From positions 1 through 64,000 of the forward strand of contig CASDYG010000002.1 in NCBI GenBank assembly GCA_949285555.1: 64,000 nucleotides of DNA, written 5' to 3'. Source of the stretch: an uncultured Eubacteriales bacterium. GTDB taxonomy: Bacteria; Bacillota; Clostridia; Peptostreptococcales; Anaerovoracaceae. The first letter of the stretch is position 1; the number at the start of each line of letters is the position of its first letter. The notes under the pieces were generated by a model. The model saw only the letters and a program-made list of their open reading frames with translations. It was not told the DNA's origin and ran no database searches. A program made the position numbers and the translations under genes. Positions 27,745 through 36,436 of the stretch are shown here, piece by piece.

Positions 27745-28185
27745 GGAAAATTCAACACCTTTAAGAGATTTTAAAAATTTGGTATTCTTTGTTTTTACAG
27801 AATAAAAATAATGGCAAAATGAGTGCTTTTTATTGTGTATCAGAAAAAATATTATGGTATTTTTCTCTAATTTACAGTATAAATACTTTTAAATTTTATG
27901 AAAAAAGCACCTACTTTATAAGTAAGTGCAGCTTTTTTAATTAAAAACTTAATTCGCTTCGATTCTTTTTCACCTATTTATAGCATAATTTTAGGCGAAT
28001 ATTCAGTATATAGTGTATCTGTATATGCTAATAAATTAATCTATTTTCTAACAATAAATATTATAATTAGGTAAGTATATTACTGGCTTACAGGGTAGTT
28101 AATAATGATAATTTCAAGTTTGGTTTAATATTTACAATAATAGTACTTTTTTTACTTTCATTTTATAAAATCAGTGTCATGGTTA
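27745..28185. other. AT-rich divergent intergenic region with an orphan terminator
   Basis: About 440 bp of AT-rich DNA lie between the divergent pnp and Abi genes. No convincing open frame is seen. The only strong structure is the terminator-like hairpin at 27901-27938, which suggests that a small RNA may be transcribed here. Confidence 0.5.
27901..27938. terminator. Orphan bidirectional terminator-like hairpin
   Basis: GCAC (27907-27910) and TACTT (27912-27916) pair with AAGTA (27920-27924) and GTGC (27926-27929) around a 3-nt loop, with one mismatch. Six A residues precede and six T residues follow, so it could terminate either strand. Neither neighbouring gene ends here. Confidence 0.6.
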
Positions 28186-28194
28186 TGATATAAT
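28186..28194 (+). promoter_or_regulatory. Extended -10 promoter of the Abi gene
   Basis: TGA followed directly by TATAAT (28189-28194) forms an extended -10 element; no good -35 box is present. Transcription would start near 28201, about 30 nt before the inferred start codon. Confidence 0.5.
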
Positions 28195-28230
28195 TAACTT
28201 ATACAAACTTTAGAAAGAGAGGTACTGAAA

Positions 28231-29115
28231 ATTCTCGAGACTAAACAACTGATTGACAAATTAAAAGATAAAGGCGTTACTTTTAAGTCATGTAGCGAAA
28301 ATAAAGCTATTAAGTTCTTAAATCACCACAATTATTATATTAAGATAACTGCTTATAAGACAAATTTTCCAAAATATAAAAATAAATATGTAGGATTAGA
28401 TTTTATGGCTTTGAAAGATCTATCCACAATTGATATGTACCTTAAACGATGGATTCTTAATGCTAGTCTTAGTGTAGAACATTCTCTAAAAGTTAATCTT
28501 ATAGAAGATATTCAAAAAAGACATATTGATGAGTTTGATATCGTAAATGATTATCATTCATCATGTTCTAAGATATTTGATGAAATACAGCGTAGAAGAG
28601 AAAAATCTTATGTAAAAAATCTTTTAGAAAAATATACTCATCCTAATTATCCAATTTGGGTGTACCTGGAAGTAATCCCTTTCGGTGAGTTTGTTAACTT
28701 CTACAAATACTATTACAAGAAATACCCTTATGGTGGATTTAGCTCTGATTTGTTGTATAACGTTAGAGATATAAGAAATGCCTCAGCCCATAATAATTGT
28801 ATAATACATGATTTAATTAATAAAAACGGTTATTATAAAAGTGAACTAGTTAATATATTAGATTCACTTTTACCCAATACTAGAAGGCGAACAATCCAAA
28901 ATAGATTAAAAAACAACTCTGTTCAGGATTTTATTGCTTTATTAATTGCAGTTGAAAAAGTTATTAAAAGTGAAGAATTAAAGAGTTATTACCTAAAAAG
29001 TATTAAGGAACTCTTTGATGTAAGGATGATTAGAGATTCATATCTTTATAAATCATCCCCGGCATTGAACCAAATGTACGAATTTTGTAAAGAAATTATT
29101 GACATTCTTAAATAA
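28231..29115 (+). CDS. Abi-family (AbiD/AbiF-like) HEPN protein, putative phage defence
   Basis: The frame reads through 28201-29115, and its first ATG is only at 28405. The upstream part encodes the family's typical N-terminus (KQLIDKLKDKGVTF, then NHHNYYIKITAY), so the protein must start earlier. No ATG, GTG or TTG is available. AGAGG (28218-28222) lies eight bases before an ATT at 28231, so I infer an ATT start and 294 residues. The domain matches Abi_2 proteins, and RNASAH (Arg182 to His187) is the Rx4H catalytic motif of HEPN RNases. Relatives abort phage infection, probably by RNA cleavage. The gene stands alone, is richer in A and T than its neighbours, and has its own promoter and terminator, all consistent with acquisition by transfer. 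Function is inferred from family only. Confidence 0.8.
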   Translation: MLETKQLIDKLKDKGVTFKSCSENKAIKFLNHHNYYIKITAYKTNFPKYKNKYVGLDFMALKDLSTIDMYLKRWILNASLSVEHSLKVNLIEDIQKRHIDEFDIVNDYHSSCSKIFDEIQRRREKSYVKNLLEKYTHPNYPIWVYLEVIPFGEFVNFYKYYYKKYPYGGFSSDLLYNVRDIRNASAHNNCIIHDLINKNGYYKSELVNILDSLLPNTRRRTIQNRLKNNSVQDFIALLIAVEKVIKSEELKSYYLKSIKELFDVRMIRDSYLYKSSPALNQMYEFCKEIIDILK

Positions 29116-29156
29116 TACCATTATAATAAAAGTACGAATTGAAAACGAAAGTTTTG

Positions 29157-29190
29157 CGGGTGATGCATTTATGCGTCACCCGATTTTTTT
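29157..29190 (+). terminator. Intrinsic terminator of the Abi gene
   Basis: A 10-bp GC-rich stem (29157-29166 with 29173-29182, one G-U) with a 6-nt loop is followed by ATTTTTTT on the plus strand. Confidence 0.9.
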
Positions 29191-29232
29191 CTATATTTTT
29201 AAAGCCTGACTGTGTGTATAAATATATGAATT

Positions 29233-29276
29233 AAGCAATTTCATTCTATTGCTTTTAAGGTCAAAAATTTTGACCT
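29233..29276 (-). other. Two small inverted repeats behind the acetyltransferase gene
   Basis: AAGCAAT (29233-29239) with ATTGCTT (29248-29254) and AGGTCAAAA with its complement (29258-29276) form adjacent hairpins about 100 bp past the stop of the leftward acetyltransferase gene. They may help end its transcript, but no strong T-run is present. Confidence 0.35.
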
Positions 29277-29375
29277 CAAAATTTCATTTCATCTTACTAA
29301 AATATACTAAAATTCATAGCTTAATACTACTTACCCATATCACAGCATGAACTTAGCGGATTTCTCTCTGATAAC

Positions 29376-29945
29376 CTACTCCTTTACCATTCTGACCATT
29401 TTAGCAGGTGTACCTGCAACGATTGAATGTTCTAAAACATCTCGTGTTACTACGGAGCCGGCAGCCACAATTGCACCCTCTCCTATGGTTACTCCTCCGA
29501 GAATGGTTGCATGTGCACCAATCCATACATTTGCTCCTACCCTTATCGGCTTTCCTTCTAATACGCCCCTGTCTTTAACTGCCTCTCCGTGATTCAAGGT
29601 AGCAAAAACTACTTGATGTCCTATTAAGGTATTGTCCCCAATATAGATTCCCCCTTGGTCCTGAAATTGACAGCCAGAATTTACAAAAACATTTTCACCA
29701 AACTGTAGGTTCATACCGCAGTCCACATTTACAGGAAGAACCACGCACAGAGAATCAGGTACCTTATATTCTAAAATATTTGATAGCTTTTCCCGTATTT
29801 CCACATCGTCATATACCCCTGCATTCAGCTCTTGGCATAGTAGTCTTACCTTCTGTGCCTTTTTCTGCATCGCTTCCATTTCAGGTGTATCAGGTAGCAA
29901 TTTACCATTTTTCTCCATGTACTTTGCTAGCTCTTTGCTATTCAT
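29376..29945 (-). CDS. Maltose/galactoside O-acetyltransferase-type sugar acetyltransferase
   Basis: A 189-residue hexapeptide-repeat enzyme that transfers acetyl groups from acetyl-CoA to sugars. It has the helical N-terminal MAC domain (MEAMQKKAQKVRLLCQELN), the catalytic histidine in FATLNHGE, WIGAHATILGGVTIGEGAIVAAGSV (here WIGA...ATILGGV and AAGSVVT) and the end VAGTPAKMVR. These define the LacA/Maa/NodL group. The exact sugar is not predictable. GAGAG lies seven bases before the ATG. It stands alone, convergent with the Abi gene. Confidence 0.88.
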   Translation of the reverse strand: MNSKELAKYMEKNGKLLPDTPEMEAMQKKAQKVRLLCQELNAGVYDDVEIREKLSNILEYKVPDSLCVVLPVNVDCGMNLQFGENVFVNSGCQFQDQGGIYIGDNTLIGHQVVFATLNHGEAVKDRGVLEGKPIRVGANVWIGAHATILGGVTIGEGAIVAAGSVVTRDVLEHSIVAGTPAKMVRMVKE

Positions 29946-30006
29946 GTATTTTCTCTCCGTATCATAATATACTAATCTATAAAATACTTTAGCCTATTTG
30001 TATCCT

Positions 30007-30031
30007 AAAAAAAAGACTCCATGTAGGAGTC
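30007..30031 (-). terminator. Terminator behind tRNA-Arg
   Basis: GACTCC (30015-30020) and GGAGTC (30026-30031) form a 6-bp stem with a 5-nt loop, followed on the minus strand by eight T residues. It lies about 27 nt past the tRNA 3' end, with a small CTAAGAT/ATCTTAG hairpin between. Confidence 0.85.
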
Positions 30032-30057
30032 CTGCTAAGATAGTTCATCTTAGTAAA

Positions 30058-30134
30058 TGGTACACCTGAAGGGACTCGAACCCCTAACCTTCACATTCGT
30101 AGTGTGCTACTCTATCCAATTGAGCCACAGGTGC
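30058..30134 (-). tRNA. tRNA-Arg (anticodon ACG)
   Basis: A 77-nt cloverleaf with the acceptor stem GCACCTG/CAGGTGT (first pair G-U), D-arm GGCTCAATTGGATAGAGT, anticodon loop CTACGAA (anticodon ACG), T-arm GGTTCGAGTCC and an encoded CCA end. ACG is expected to be deaminated to ICG by TadA and to read CGU, CGC and CGA. Confidence 0.96.
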
Positions 30135-30141
30135 ACATAAA

Positions 30142-30176
30142 TGCCTTTAACTGTTATATTATAGCAGATAAAGGCA
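30142..30176 (-). terminator. Hairpin behind rpe, overlapping the tRNA promoter
   Basis: TGCCTTTA (minus strand) pairs with TAAAGGCA through eight bases (30142-30149 with 30169-30176), extended by CTG/CAG, and is followed by TTTATG. It is a weak terminator for the rpe transcript; the -10 box of tRNA-Arg lies in its loop. Confidence 0.5.
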
Positions 30177-30186
30177 GGCTTGTAAA
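30158..30186 (-). promoter_or_regulatory. tRNA-Arg promoter
   Basis: TTTACA (30181-30186), a 17-nt spacer and a perfect TATAAT (30158-30163) on the minus strand. Transcription would start about 16 nt before the mature tRNA 5' end. The -35 box begins right after the rpe stop codon. Confidence 0.75.
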
Positions 30187-30188
30187 GA

Positions 30189-30860
30189 TTATTTACTTTC
30201 TATAGCTTCTTTGAAGCTTTTCGTTCTACTTATAATTTCAGATGTTTCAAAGCTATCAAAAATTGCAGATCCAGTTACAAATGAATCAATTTCATATTCA
30301 AGTAGCTTGTCAATATTATCCAGCTTCACGCCTCCGTCTACCTGTATGGTAAAATTAAGACCTAGTTTTTTTCTAATATCAGAAAGCTCTCTAATTTTTT
30401 CTAAAGCCTCCCATATCAGTTTCTGACCTCCAAAGCCAGGATTCACCGTCATGACAAGCACGTGATCAAGTTTCGGTAATATTGCCCGCAAAATAGATGC
30501 AGGTGTTGCTGGATTAAGGGACACTCCCGCTCTAAAGCCGGCATCCCTTATCATTGTAATCACCCTATCCAGATGCCTACAGGCCTCATAATGAACCGTA
30601 ATAGTATGAGTCCTTTCTGTATAAAACTCCGGTATTATGAATGCCGGTTCTTGCACCATAAGATGTATATCAAATGGAGGTAAATCGTATTTTAGAAGTG
30701 ATTTCATTACGGCAGGTCCGAAGCTGATATTTGGGACATACTGTCCGTCCATTACATCTATGTGCAGGAAATCTGCACCTCCCTTAGCAAGGGCCTCACA
30801 TTGCTCCTTTAGCATGGAAAAATCTGCCGAAAGAATTGATGGAGATAAAAATCTTTTCAT
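30189..30860 (-). CDS. rpe: Ribulose-phosphate 3-epimerase
   Basis: A 223-residue TIM-barrel enzyme interconverting ribulose-5-phosphate and xylulose-5-phosphate in the pentose phosphate pathway. It shows SPSILSADFSML, LHIDVMDGQYVPNISFGP with metal-binding residues, VMTVNPGFGGQ and IQVDGGV. It follows rsgA by 11 bases with AGGAG before the ATG, in the conserved pknB-rsgA-rpe order. Confidence 0.97.
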   Translation of the reverse strand: MKRFLSPSILSADFSMLKEQCEALAKGGADFLHIDVMDGQYVPNISFGPAVMKSLLKYDLPPFDIHLMVQEPAFIIPEFYTERTHTITVHYEACRHLDRVITMIRDAGFRAGVSLNPATPASILRAILPKLDHVLVMTVNPGFGGQKLIWEALEKIRELSDIRKKLGLNFTIQVDGGVKLDNIDKLLEYEIDSFVTGSAIFDSFETSEIISRTKSFKEAIESK

Positions 30861-30871
30861 ATCGTCTCCTG

Positions 30872-31813
30872 TTATTTATATTTTCCTGTTTTAAGTAATT
30901 CTACCATCTGTAGATAGTTATTGTACCTTTCCTGATGTATTTTACCCTCTTTCACAGCATTTTTTATGCCGCATGATGGCTCCATAATGTGCATACAATC
31001 TGAAAATCTGCATTCCTGCATATGGTCCAAAAATTCCCTGTAATAAAGTTTAACGTCATCAGCATTCAGATTCTGGCTGTCAAATGAGGTAAAGCCCGGT
31101 GTATCGAAGATTAAAGAATCCAAAGGCCCTCTAAATATTTCTACGTGCCTTGTAGTATGCTTTCCTCGAGATTTTTTACTAATATCCCCTACCTCCATGA
31201 TTTGTTCTTTAAGGAGATAATTTAAAATGGAAGACTTTCCCACTCCTGATGGACCTGAAAGGGCCACTTTTTTGTTGCTGCAAATCTGAAGTAAAGCATC
31301 CATGCCATCACCGGTCTTTGTACTGGTTTTTAAAACCTTATATGAAGAATATATTTCTTCCAAGGGATGGATGGCTTCTTTCATCTGATCCATCTTATTT
31401 ATTATTATGCAAACATCTACTCCTGCTATTTCAGCCTGTACGAGGAACCTATCCATCATCAGGTGATTAGGTGCAGGCCTTTTAGCAGCTACCACTAATA
31501 GTAGCAGGTCAACATTAGCAATGGGTGGTCTTATAAACTCATTTCGGCGTTTAGCTCTGGATATGATTATTCCTGAGTATTCTTCATGATTACCTTCTAC
31601 AAAGGAAAAATTCACCTCATCTCCTACAAGTAAAATGCCGTCCTTATGCTTAAGTCTTCCCCTGCCCTTACATCTTACGGGAGCTTTTAGCTCATCACAC
31701 ATAATATCATAAAAGCTACCTACACCTTTTGTGATGACACCATGATAGACCTTTTCCAAAGGGTTAGTAGTATTAGTTTCAATATCCTTTATAACACGAT
31801 GGTTAGTTTTCAT
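30872..31813 (-). CDS. rsgA: Small ribosomal subunit biogenesis GTPase RsgA
   Basis: A 313-residue circularly permuted GTPase acting late in 30S assembly. After an OB-fold domain the G motifs appear in the order NKMD (G4), GPSGVGKSSIL (G1) and DTPGF (G3). The C-terminal zinc site is CRFSDCMHIMEPSC. About 20 residues precede the usual family start EKVYHG. The ribosome site before the ATG is weak, and the gene begins nine bases after pknB, suggesting translation by readthrough from the upstream gene. Confidence 0.95.
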   Translation of the reverse strand: MKTNHRVIKDIETNTTNPLEKVYHGVITKGVGSFYDIMCDELKAPVRCKGRGRLKHKDGILLVGDEVNFSFVEGNHEEYSGIIISRAKRRNEFIRPPIANVDLLLLVVAAKRPAPNHLMMDRFLVQAEIAGVDVCIIINKMDQMKEAIHPLEEIYSSYKVLKTSTKTGDGMDALLQICSNKKVALSGPSGVGKSSILNYLLKEQIMEVGDISKKSRGKHTTRHVEIFRGPLDSLIFDTPGFTSFDSQNLNADDVKLYYREFLDHMQECRFSDCMHIMEPSCGIKNAVKEGKIHQERYNNYLQMVELLKTGKYK

Positions 31814-31821
31814 AATATTTT

Positions 31822-33570
31822 TTATTGCTCACCACCATTGCCGTTTTCTGGTGTCTCCGGCTCTGGCGTTTCTACCTCAGGCGTTCCCTTGCTTACTCTA
31901 AAGTCAATGGTTGTACCCTTCTTTAGCTCCGTATTTGGACCGTATTGCTGCCACATAACATAATCCTTGCCATATACGCTGCTTTCCTTATATGTAACCT
32001 CTCCTACTTCAAAACCCTCTGCCCTTATGGCAGCCTTTGCTTCTTCTACAGTAAGACCTGTTAAAGTAGGTACCTTTCCAACGTCATCCTTCTTTCCAAG
32101 GCTCACGACTATACTGACTACAGTTCCATTTTTTGCAGTAGATCCTGCACCAGGGTTCTGACTAATTATCACTCCCTTTTCCACCGTATCACTGTTCTCT
32201 TCCCTGACTTCTCCAAGTCTGAATCCATACTGGGATAGTATTGAATTTATTTCGTCATAGCTTCCATAGGTCTTACCTCTGAGGTCTGGAATCACGCCTG
32301 CCTTTTTCCCCTTACTCAGACTTACCTTTATTTTACTTCCTTCCTTTACCTTAGAGCCCGATGAAGGACTTTGTGTAGCTATCTTTCCTTTCTCTACATC
32401 GGCACTTGGAACGTCCTTTCCTTTTTCAATTTTAAGTTTCAGATCCTTTAGCATCTTGTCAGCCTCATCATAGGTCATACCTTTTACATCTGGTACTGTC
32501 ACCTCTTTGGCTGAACCTGTCATGAAATGATTTATTGCAAATATTCCCGCACCTATGGCAATTAGTATAATGCCTATAAATAGGAGAATCTTCATCCATT
32601 TACCGGACTTTTGCTCCTTCCTCTTAGAAGAAGTCTCATTTCCTCTTTTTGCGGTTTTTCCATTTTTTACTTTAGGAAATATATCCTCCATTTCTTCATC
32701 ATCTGAGATAAGCACAGGGCTTCTTCTCTCACCACCTGCCACTACGTTTGTAACAAATTCAACATTTTTCAGTTCTTCTAGCATTGCAGCAGCATTTTCA
32801 AACCTGCGTGTAGGATATTTATCTGTAGCCTTCATAATAAGCTTTTCCAGAGCTGGTGGTACTCCTGCTACAAGTCTTGATGGTGGAACTATTTCATCAT
32901 TTAAATGACTAAGGGCTACCTGTACAGGATTTTGTCCATCAAAAGGAATTTTCCCTGTAAGCATCTCATATAGGACGATTCCCAGTGAGTATACATCAGA
33001 TCTAGCATCTACATGGCTTCCCCTTGCCTGCTCAGGAGAAAAATAGTGGACTGATCCCATTATTTTATTAACCTCGCTATTTACAAGAGTTGAGCTACTT
33101 ACAGCCCTTGCTATACCAAAATCTGCCAGCTTGGCAATTCCATCGCTGGTAATCATGATATTATGCGGCTTTACATCTCTATGTATTATATTCTTCCTAT
33201 GAGCTGTTTCAAGGGCAGAGGCAATTTGCTTACCTATTTCCATCACCTTAGTGTAGTGCATAGGCGCTTCCTCTTCAATGATTTCACTAAGAGGTCTGCC
33301 ATCAATAAGCTCCATTACTATAAAGTAGATGTTCGACTCATTTCCAACATCATAAACGCTGACAATATTAGGACTTTGAAGACCGGCTGCAGCCTGTGAT
33401 TCCCTTCTGAAATTCTCTATAAATGCCGTGTCCTTAGTAAACTCCGGTCTTAAAATCTTTATTGCCACATATCTATTTAGAAGATTGCATCTGGCCTTAT
33501 ATACTATGGCCATACCCCCTTCGCCAATCTTCTCCAGCAATTCATATCTACCGGCTAACAGCTTACTCAT
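31822..33570 (-). CDS. pknB: PASTA-domain serine/threonine protein kinase
   Basis: A 582-residue membrane receptor kinase of the PrkC/Stk1/PknB group. Residues 1-270 form the kinase domain: GEGGMAIVYKA loop, AIKIL lysine, HRDVKPHNIM and DFGIAR. A basic linker leads to one membrane helix near residues 325-347 (KILLFIGIILIAIGAGIF). Three extracellular PASTA repeats follow (starting PDVKGMTYDEA, PDLRGKTYGS, PTLTGLTVEEA). The end is rich in Pro and Glu. Such kinases sense muropeptides or lipid II and control wall growth. Its start overlaps the phosphatase gene stp by eight bases, the usual kinase/phosphatase pair. Confidence 0.97.
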   Translation of the reverse strand: MSKLLAGRYELLEKIGEGGMAIVYKARCNLLNRYVAIKILRPEFTKDTAFIENFRRESQAAAGLQSPNIVSVYDVGNESNIYFIVMELIDGRPLSEIIEEEAPMHYTKVMEIGKQIASALETAHRKNIIHRDVKPHNIMITSDGIAKLADFGIARAVSSSTLVNSEVNKIMGSVHYFSPEQARGSHVDARSDVYSLGIVLYEMLTGKIPFDGQNPVQVALSHLNDEIVPPSRLVAGVPPALEKLIMKATDKYPTRRFENAAAMLEELKNVEFVTNVVAGGERRSPVLISDDEEMEDIFPKVKNGKTAKRGNETSSKRKEQKSGKWMKILLFIGIILIAIGAGIFAINHFMTGSAKEVTVPDVKGMTYDEADKMLKDLKLKIEKGKDVPSADVEKGKIATQSPSSGSKVKEGSKIKVSLSKGKKAGVIPDLRGKTYGSYDEINSILSQYGFRLGEVREENSDTVEKGVIISQNPGAGSTAKNGTVVSIVVSLGKKDDVGKVPTLTGLTVEEAKAAIRAEGFEVGEVTYKESSVYGKDYVMWQQYGPNTELKKGTTIDFRVSKGTPEVETPEPETPENGNGGEQ

Positions 33571-34306
33571 CTATTTCCTCCTCCAAAACCTTTATGCATA
33601 CTAATGTTATATTATCACTTCCTCCATTATCATTTGCCAGCTTAATAAGGTTATCTGCTGCCTCCTTCATGGATTGTGTTCTTTTAAACTCTTCTATGAT
33701 TTCTTCCCTGCACACCTCACTATACAGGCCATCTGTGCAAAGCATAATTGTGTCACCTTGCTTTAGATCTATTGTAAAAATATCTGCCTCTACGGTAGAC
33801 TCCGCACCTATAGCACGAAGTATCATATTCTTATCCTTATGATTCTCTGCTTGCTGCTGCGTTATGATTCCTGCTTTTACCAGTGAATTTACATAGGTAT
33901 GGTCATCAGTAATTAGCTTAAGCTCATCATCTCTGAAAATATAGCAGCGACTATCTCCCACATTTACGACATAGAGCTTCTCATCCTTTATCACCCCCAT
34001 TACCAGGGTAGTAGCCATTCCCTTGTTTTCGGCAAAGCTGGTTGCAAGTTCATAGACCTGCTCATTTACCTCATTAACAGCGTCAAGAAGATACTCTGCC
34101 ATATCATCATGTTCGACATCATCTGGAGATTTGCGTCTTATATAATTTGCAATTCCTCTCGTTACCGTTCTACTGGCAATCTCTCCAGAGTTGCTTCCAC
34201 CTACACCGTCAGCCACAACAAAGACAGACTCTTCTTCCATGACGTAGAAAGCATCTTCATTCTTACTTCTTGTAATACCCTTATCGCTTTTGAAGCCGAT
34301 GTTCAA
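33563..34306 (-). CDS. stp: PP2C-type serine/threonine phosphatase (PrpC/Stp)
   Basis: A 247-residue manganese-dependent phosphatase that reverses PknB phosphorylation. PP2C motifs are SKNEDAFYV, VFVVADGVGGSNSGEIAS, NVGDSRCYI, CTDGLYSEV and GGSDNITLVCIK. It begins three bases after rsmB and overlaps the start of pknB by eight bases, so the two signalling partners are co-translated. Confidence 0.96.
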   Translation of the reverse strand: MNIGFKSDKGITRSKNEDAFYVMEEESVFVVADGVGGSNSGEIASRTVTRGIANYIRRKSPDDVEHDDMAEYLLDAVNEVNEQVYELATSFAENKGMATTLVMGVIKDEKLYVVNVGDSRCYIFRDDELKLITDDHTYVNSLVKAGIITQQQAENHKDKNMILRAIGAESTVEADIFTIDLKQGDTIMLCTDGLYSEVCREEIIEEFKRTQSMKEAADNLIKLANDNGGSDNITLVCIKVLEEEIDE

Positions 34307-34309
34307 GGT

Positions 34310-35611
34310 CTATCTCCTTTCCAAAATACAGATGTAAAATCCATCTGTTTTGTCTAAATGTGGCAGCATCTGTCTTTCGTAAATTTTATCCCATTTCTCG
34401 CCCACATCATTCATATGAGCAAGAAAATTTTGAATCTGCCTTTCATTTTCCTCATAGTTAATCGTGCAGGTGGTATACATGAGTCTTCCACCTTTTTTTA
34501 CATATCTACTTCCATTATATAAAAGCTTTTCCTGTAATGCTATAAGAGATTTATAATCATGTTTTTTATATTTAATTTCAGGGCGTCTTCTAATAACTCC
34601 TAGTCCGGAACATGGCCCATCTACTATTACTCCATCTGCCACAGAGAAAAGCTCTTCTTTGAGAATGCTGCTATCCTCTACTATGGCCTCCACATTATTA
34701 AGACCTGTGCGTTTTATGGCATTTTTTATCAGATCTGCCTTATGCTCATATATATCAAAAGCCAGTACCTTGGATCTAATAGCGGAATAATTATCCTTAT
34801 TGGCTTTATCTTCCTCATACTTCATAAGCTCAGCTACAGCTAAGGATTTTCCTCCTGGAGCAGCACAAAGATCTATCACAAGTCTCATATCTTCTTTAAA
34901 AAACTTCTCTACTGCAAATATAGAGGCTTCATCTTGTATGCTAACTATGCCTGTTTTAAAAAGGCTACTTTCTATTATACCACCTTTTAATATATAAATG
35001 CCATTTTTAGATATATTACCATTTCGATATGAGAAATCTTCAAGTGCCCTAAGTGTATCCTTGTCATTTCTGAATTCGGGTCTTACTCTTAAAGAAATAG
35101 GCGGAATATCATTGCTCGATTCGAGAAGCTTAGAAAGCTCTTCTTCACCGGCTACTTCTTTTCTGAAAATATCAATTATCTCGGTAGGAAATGAATGCCG
35201 GATCTCTAAGGACTCAGATTTAACATCAGCCATAGATATGCCACTTCTTGCAAACGATCTAAGGACAGCATTTACAAAGCCTGCCTCCGCCTTTGAAACC
35301 TGCTTTGCCAGCTTTACCGCCTCATTTATAGCAATGGGTATTTTCTTATCTAAAAACACCATTTCATATATGGCCATGGCTAAAATCACTCTCACTCTTT
35401 TCTTTGGGCTTCTTTTTACCATACTATGATATAGCCACTCGAGAGTAATCCATCTCTCAATTACACCGTATACTACTTTACGTATAAATGAAATCCTCAG
35501 CCCTTCACTGACATCATTTTTCTCTAATGCCTGTATTTCCAAGTTGGAGTAGGCTCCTTCGAAGATACATTTATAAATAATTTCATAGCAATACCTTCTA
35601 TCAGTCTTCAT
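34310..35611 (-). CDS. rsmB: 16S rRNA (cytosine-967 C5)-methyltransferase RsmB
   Basis: A 433-residue enzyme with an N-terminal NusB-like RNA-binding domain (about 1-140) and a SAM-dependent methyltransferase domain. It has LCAAPGGKSLAVAEL, DGPCSGLGVIRRRPEI and the catalytic cysteine in TTCTINYEEN. It methylates C967 of 16S rRNA. The neighbourhood fmt-rsmB-stp-pknB is the conserved Firmicute order except that a membrane peptidase gene is inserted before it and rlmN is missing after it. Confidence 0.96.
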   Translation of the reverse strand: MKTDRRYCYEIIYKCIFEGAYSNLEIQALEKNDVSEGLRISFIRKVVYGVIERWITLEWLYHSMVKRSPKKRVRVILAMAIYEMVFLDKKIPIAINEAVKLAKQVSKAEAGFVNAVLRSFARSGISMADVKSESLEIRHSFPTEIIDIFRKEVAGEEELSKLLESSNDIPPISLRVRPEFRNDKDTLRALEDFSYRNGNISKNGIYILKGGIIESSLFKTGIVSIQDEASIFAVEKFFKEDMRLVIDLCAAPGGKSLAVAELMKYEEDKANKDNYSAIRSKVLAFDIYEHKADLIKNAIKRTGLNNVEAIVEDSSILKEELFSVADGVIVDGPCSGLGVIRRRPEIKYKKHDYKSLIALQEKLLYNGSRYVKKGGRLMYTTCTINYEENERQIQNFLAHMNDVGEKWDKIYERQMLPHLDKTDGFYICILERR

Positions 35612-35746
35612 CCCACTCCTTCCCGTAAAATCCTCATAATTATATTTCTATATGTTCATATATATATGGATTAATATTTCAAAAGCTGTTATTTCTTACT
35701 TAAATTGCTATGTCACATTTAGATTTAGGTAGTTACTATAAGACAT

Positions 35747-36436
35747 TTAGTCGCGTCTAATAGCTAAAAATCTCAATAACTGTGCCAGTGCCAGCAATAA
35801 TGATGCCAGATATGTAAATGCTGCAGCCTTAAGCACCTGATAACCGTAATACTGCTCTTCCTCAATCAGTATACCTAGGGCAGTCATCTCTTTTACAGCT
35901 CTTCTGCTTGCATCTATTTCAACAACTAATGTAACCAGATGAAAGACTACTATAGCTATAAAGCATAGAATTCCTACGTTATAGAGAGTATTTCCTATTA
36001 GCAAACCTCTTTGTAAAAAAACAATTCCCAGGATAATCATAATAAACGAAATCCTTGAAGCAAAGTTTGCTACCGGAACGATACTACTTCTAAGCTTAAA
36101 CATAAAATATCCTCTTTCATGCTGTACTGCATGACCGGCTTCATGACAGGCAACACTAAGTGCAGCTACTGTTTGCTGTGCATATACTGGTTCCGACAAC
36201 CGAAGCACTCTATCTGTAGGATCATAATGATCAGTCATATAGCCATTTATCGGCTCTATTCGAACATCGCTCATGCCCTTGCTGTCAAGCATAATTCGTG
36301 CTGCCTCTTTGCCTGAAAGTCCCTTTTCACTCATGATATTTCTGTATCTTTCAAAAGTATTTCTAACCTTATATTGTGCATACATACTGAATATCATTGT
36401 CGCTAGTAAAATCATCACTGTTACATGATAGCTCAT
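35747..36436 (-). CDS. YugP-type neutral zinc metallopeptidase (membrane)
   Basis: A 229-residue membrane protein with an N-terminal helix, a cytosolic or cell-surface zinc motif (SVACHEAGHAVQHE) and about three C-terminal helices. This matches the YugP/zinc-metallopeptidase family, whose substrates are not known. Its ATG overlaps the fmt stop by four bases. The same gene is often found between fmt and rsmB in Clostridia; 135 bp separate it from rsmB here. Confidence 0.87.
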   Translation of the reverse strand: MSYHVTVMILLATMIFSMYAQYKVRNTFERYRNIMSEKGLSGKEAARIMLDSKGMSDVRIEPINGYMTDHYDPTDRVLRLSEPVYAQQTVAALSVACHEAGHAVQHERGYFMFKLRSSIVPVANFASRISFIMIILGIVFLQRGLLIGNTLYNVGILCFIAIVVFHLVTLVVEIDASRRAVKEMTALGILIEEEQYYGYQVLKAAAFTYLASLLLALAQLLRFLAIRRD

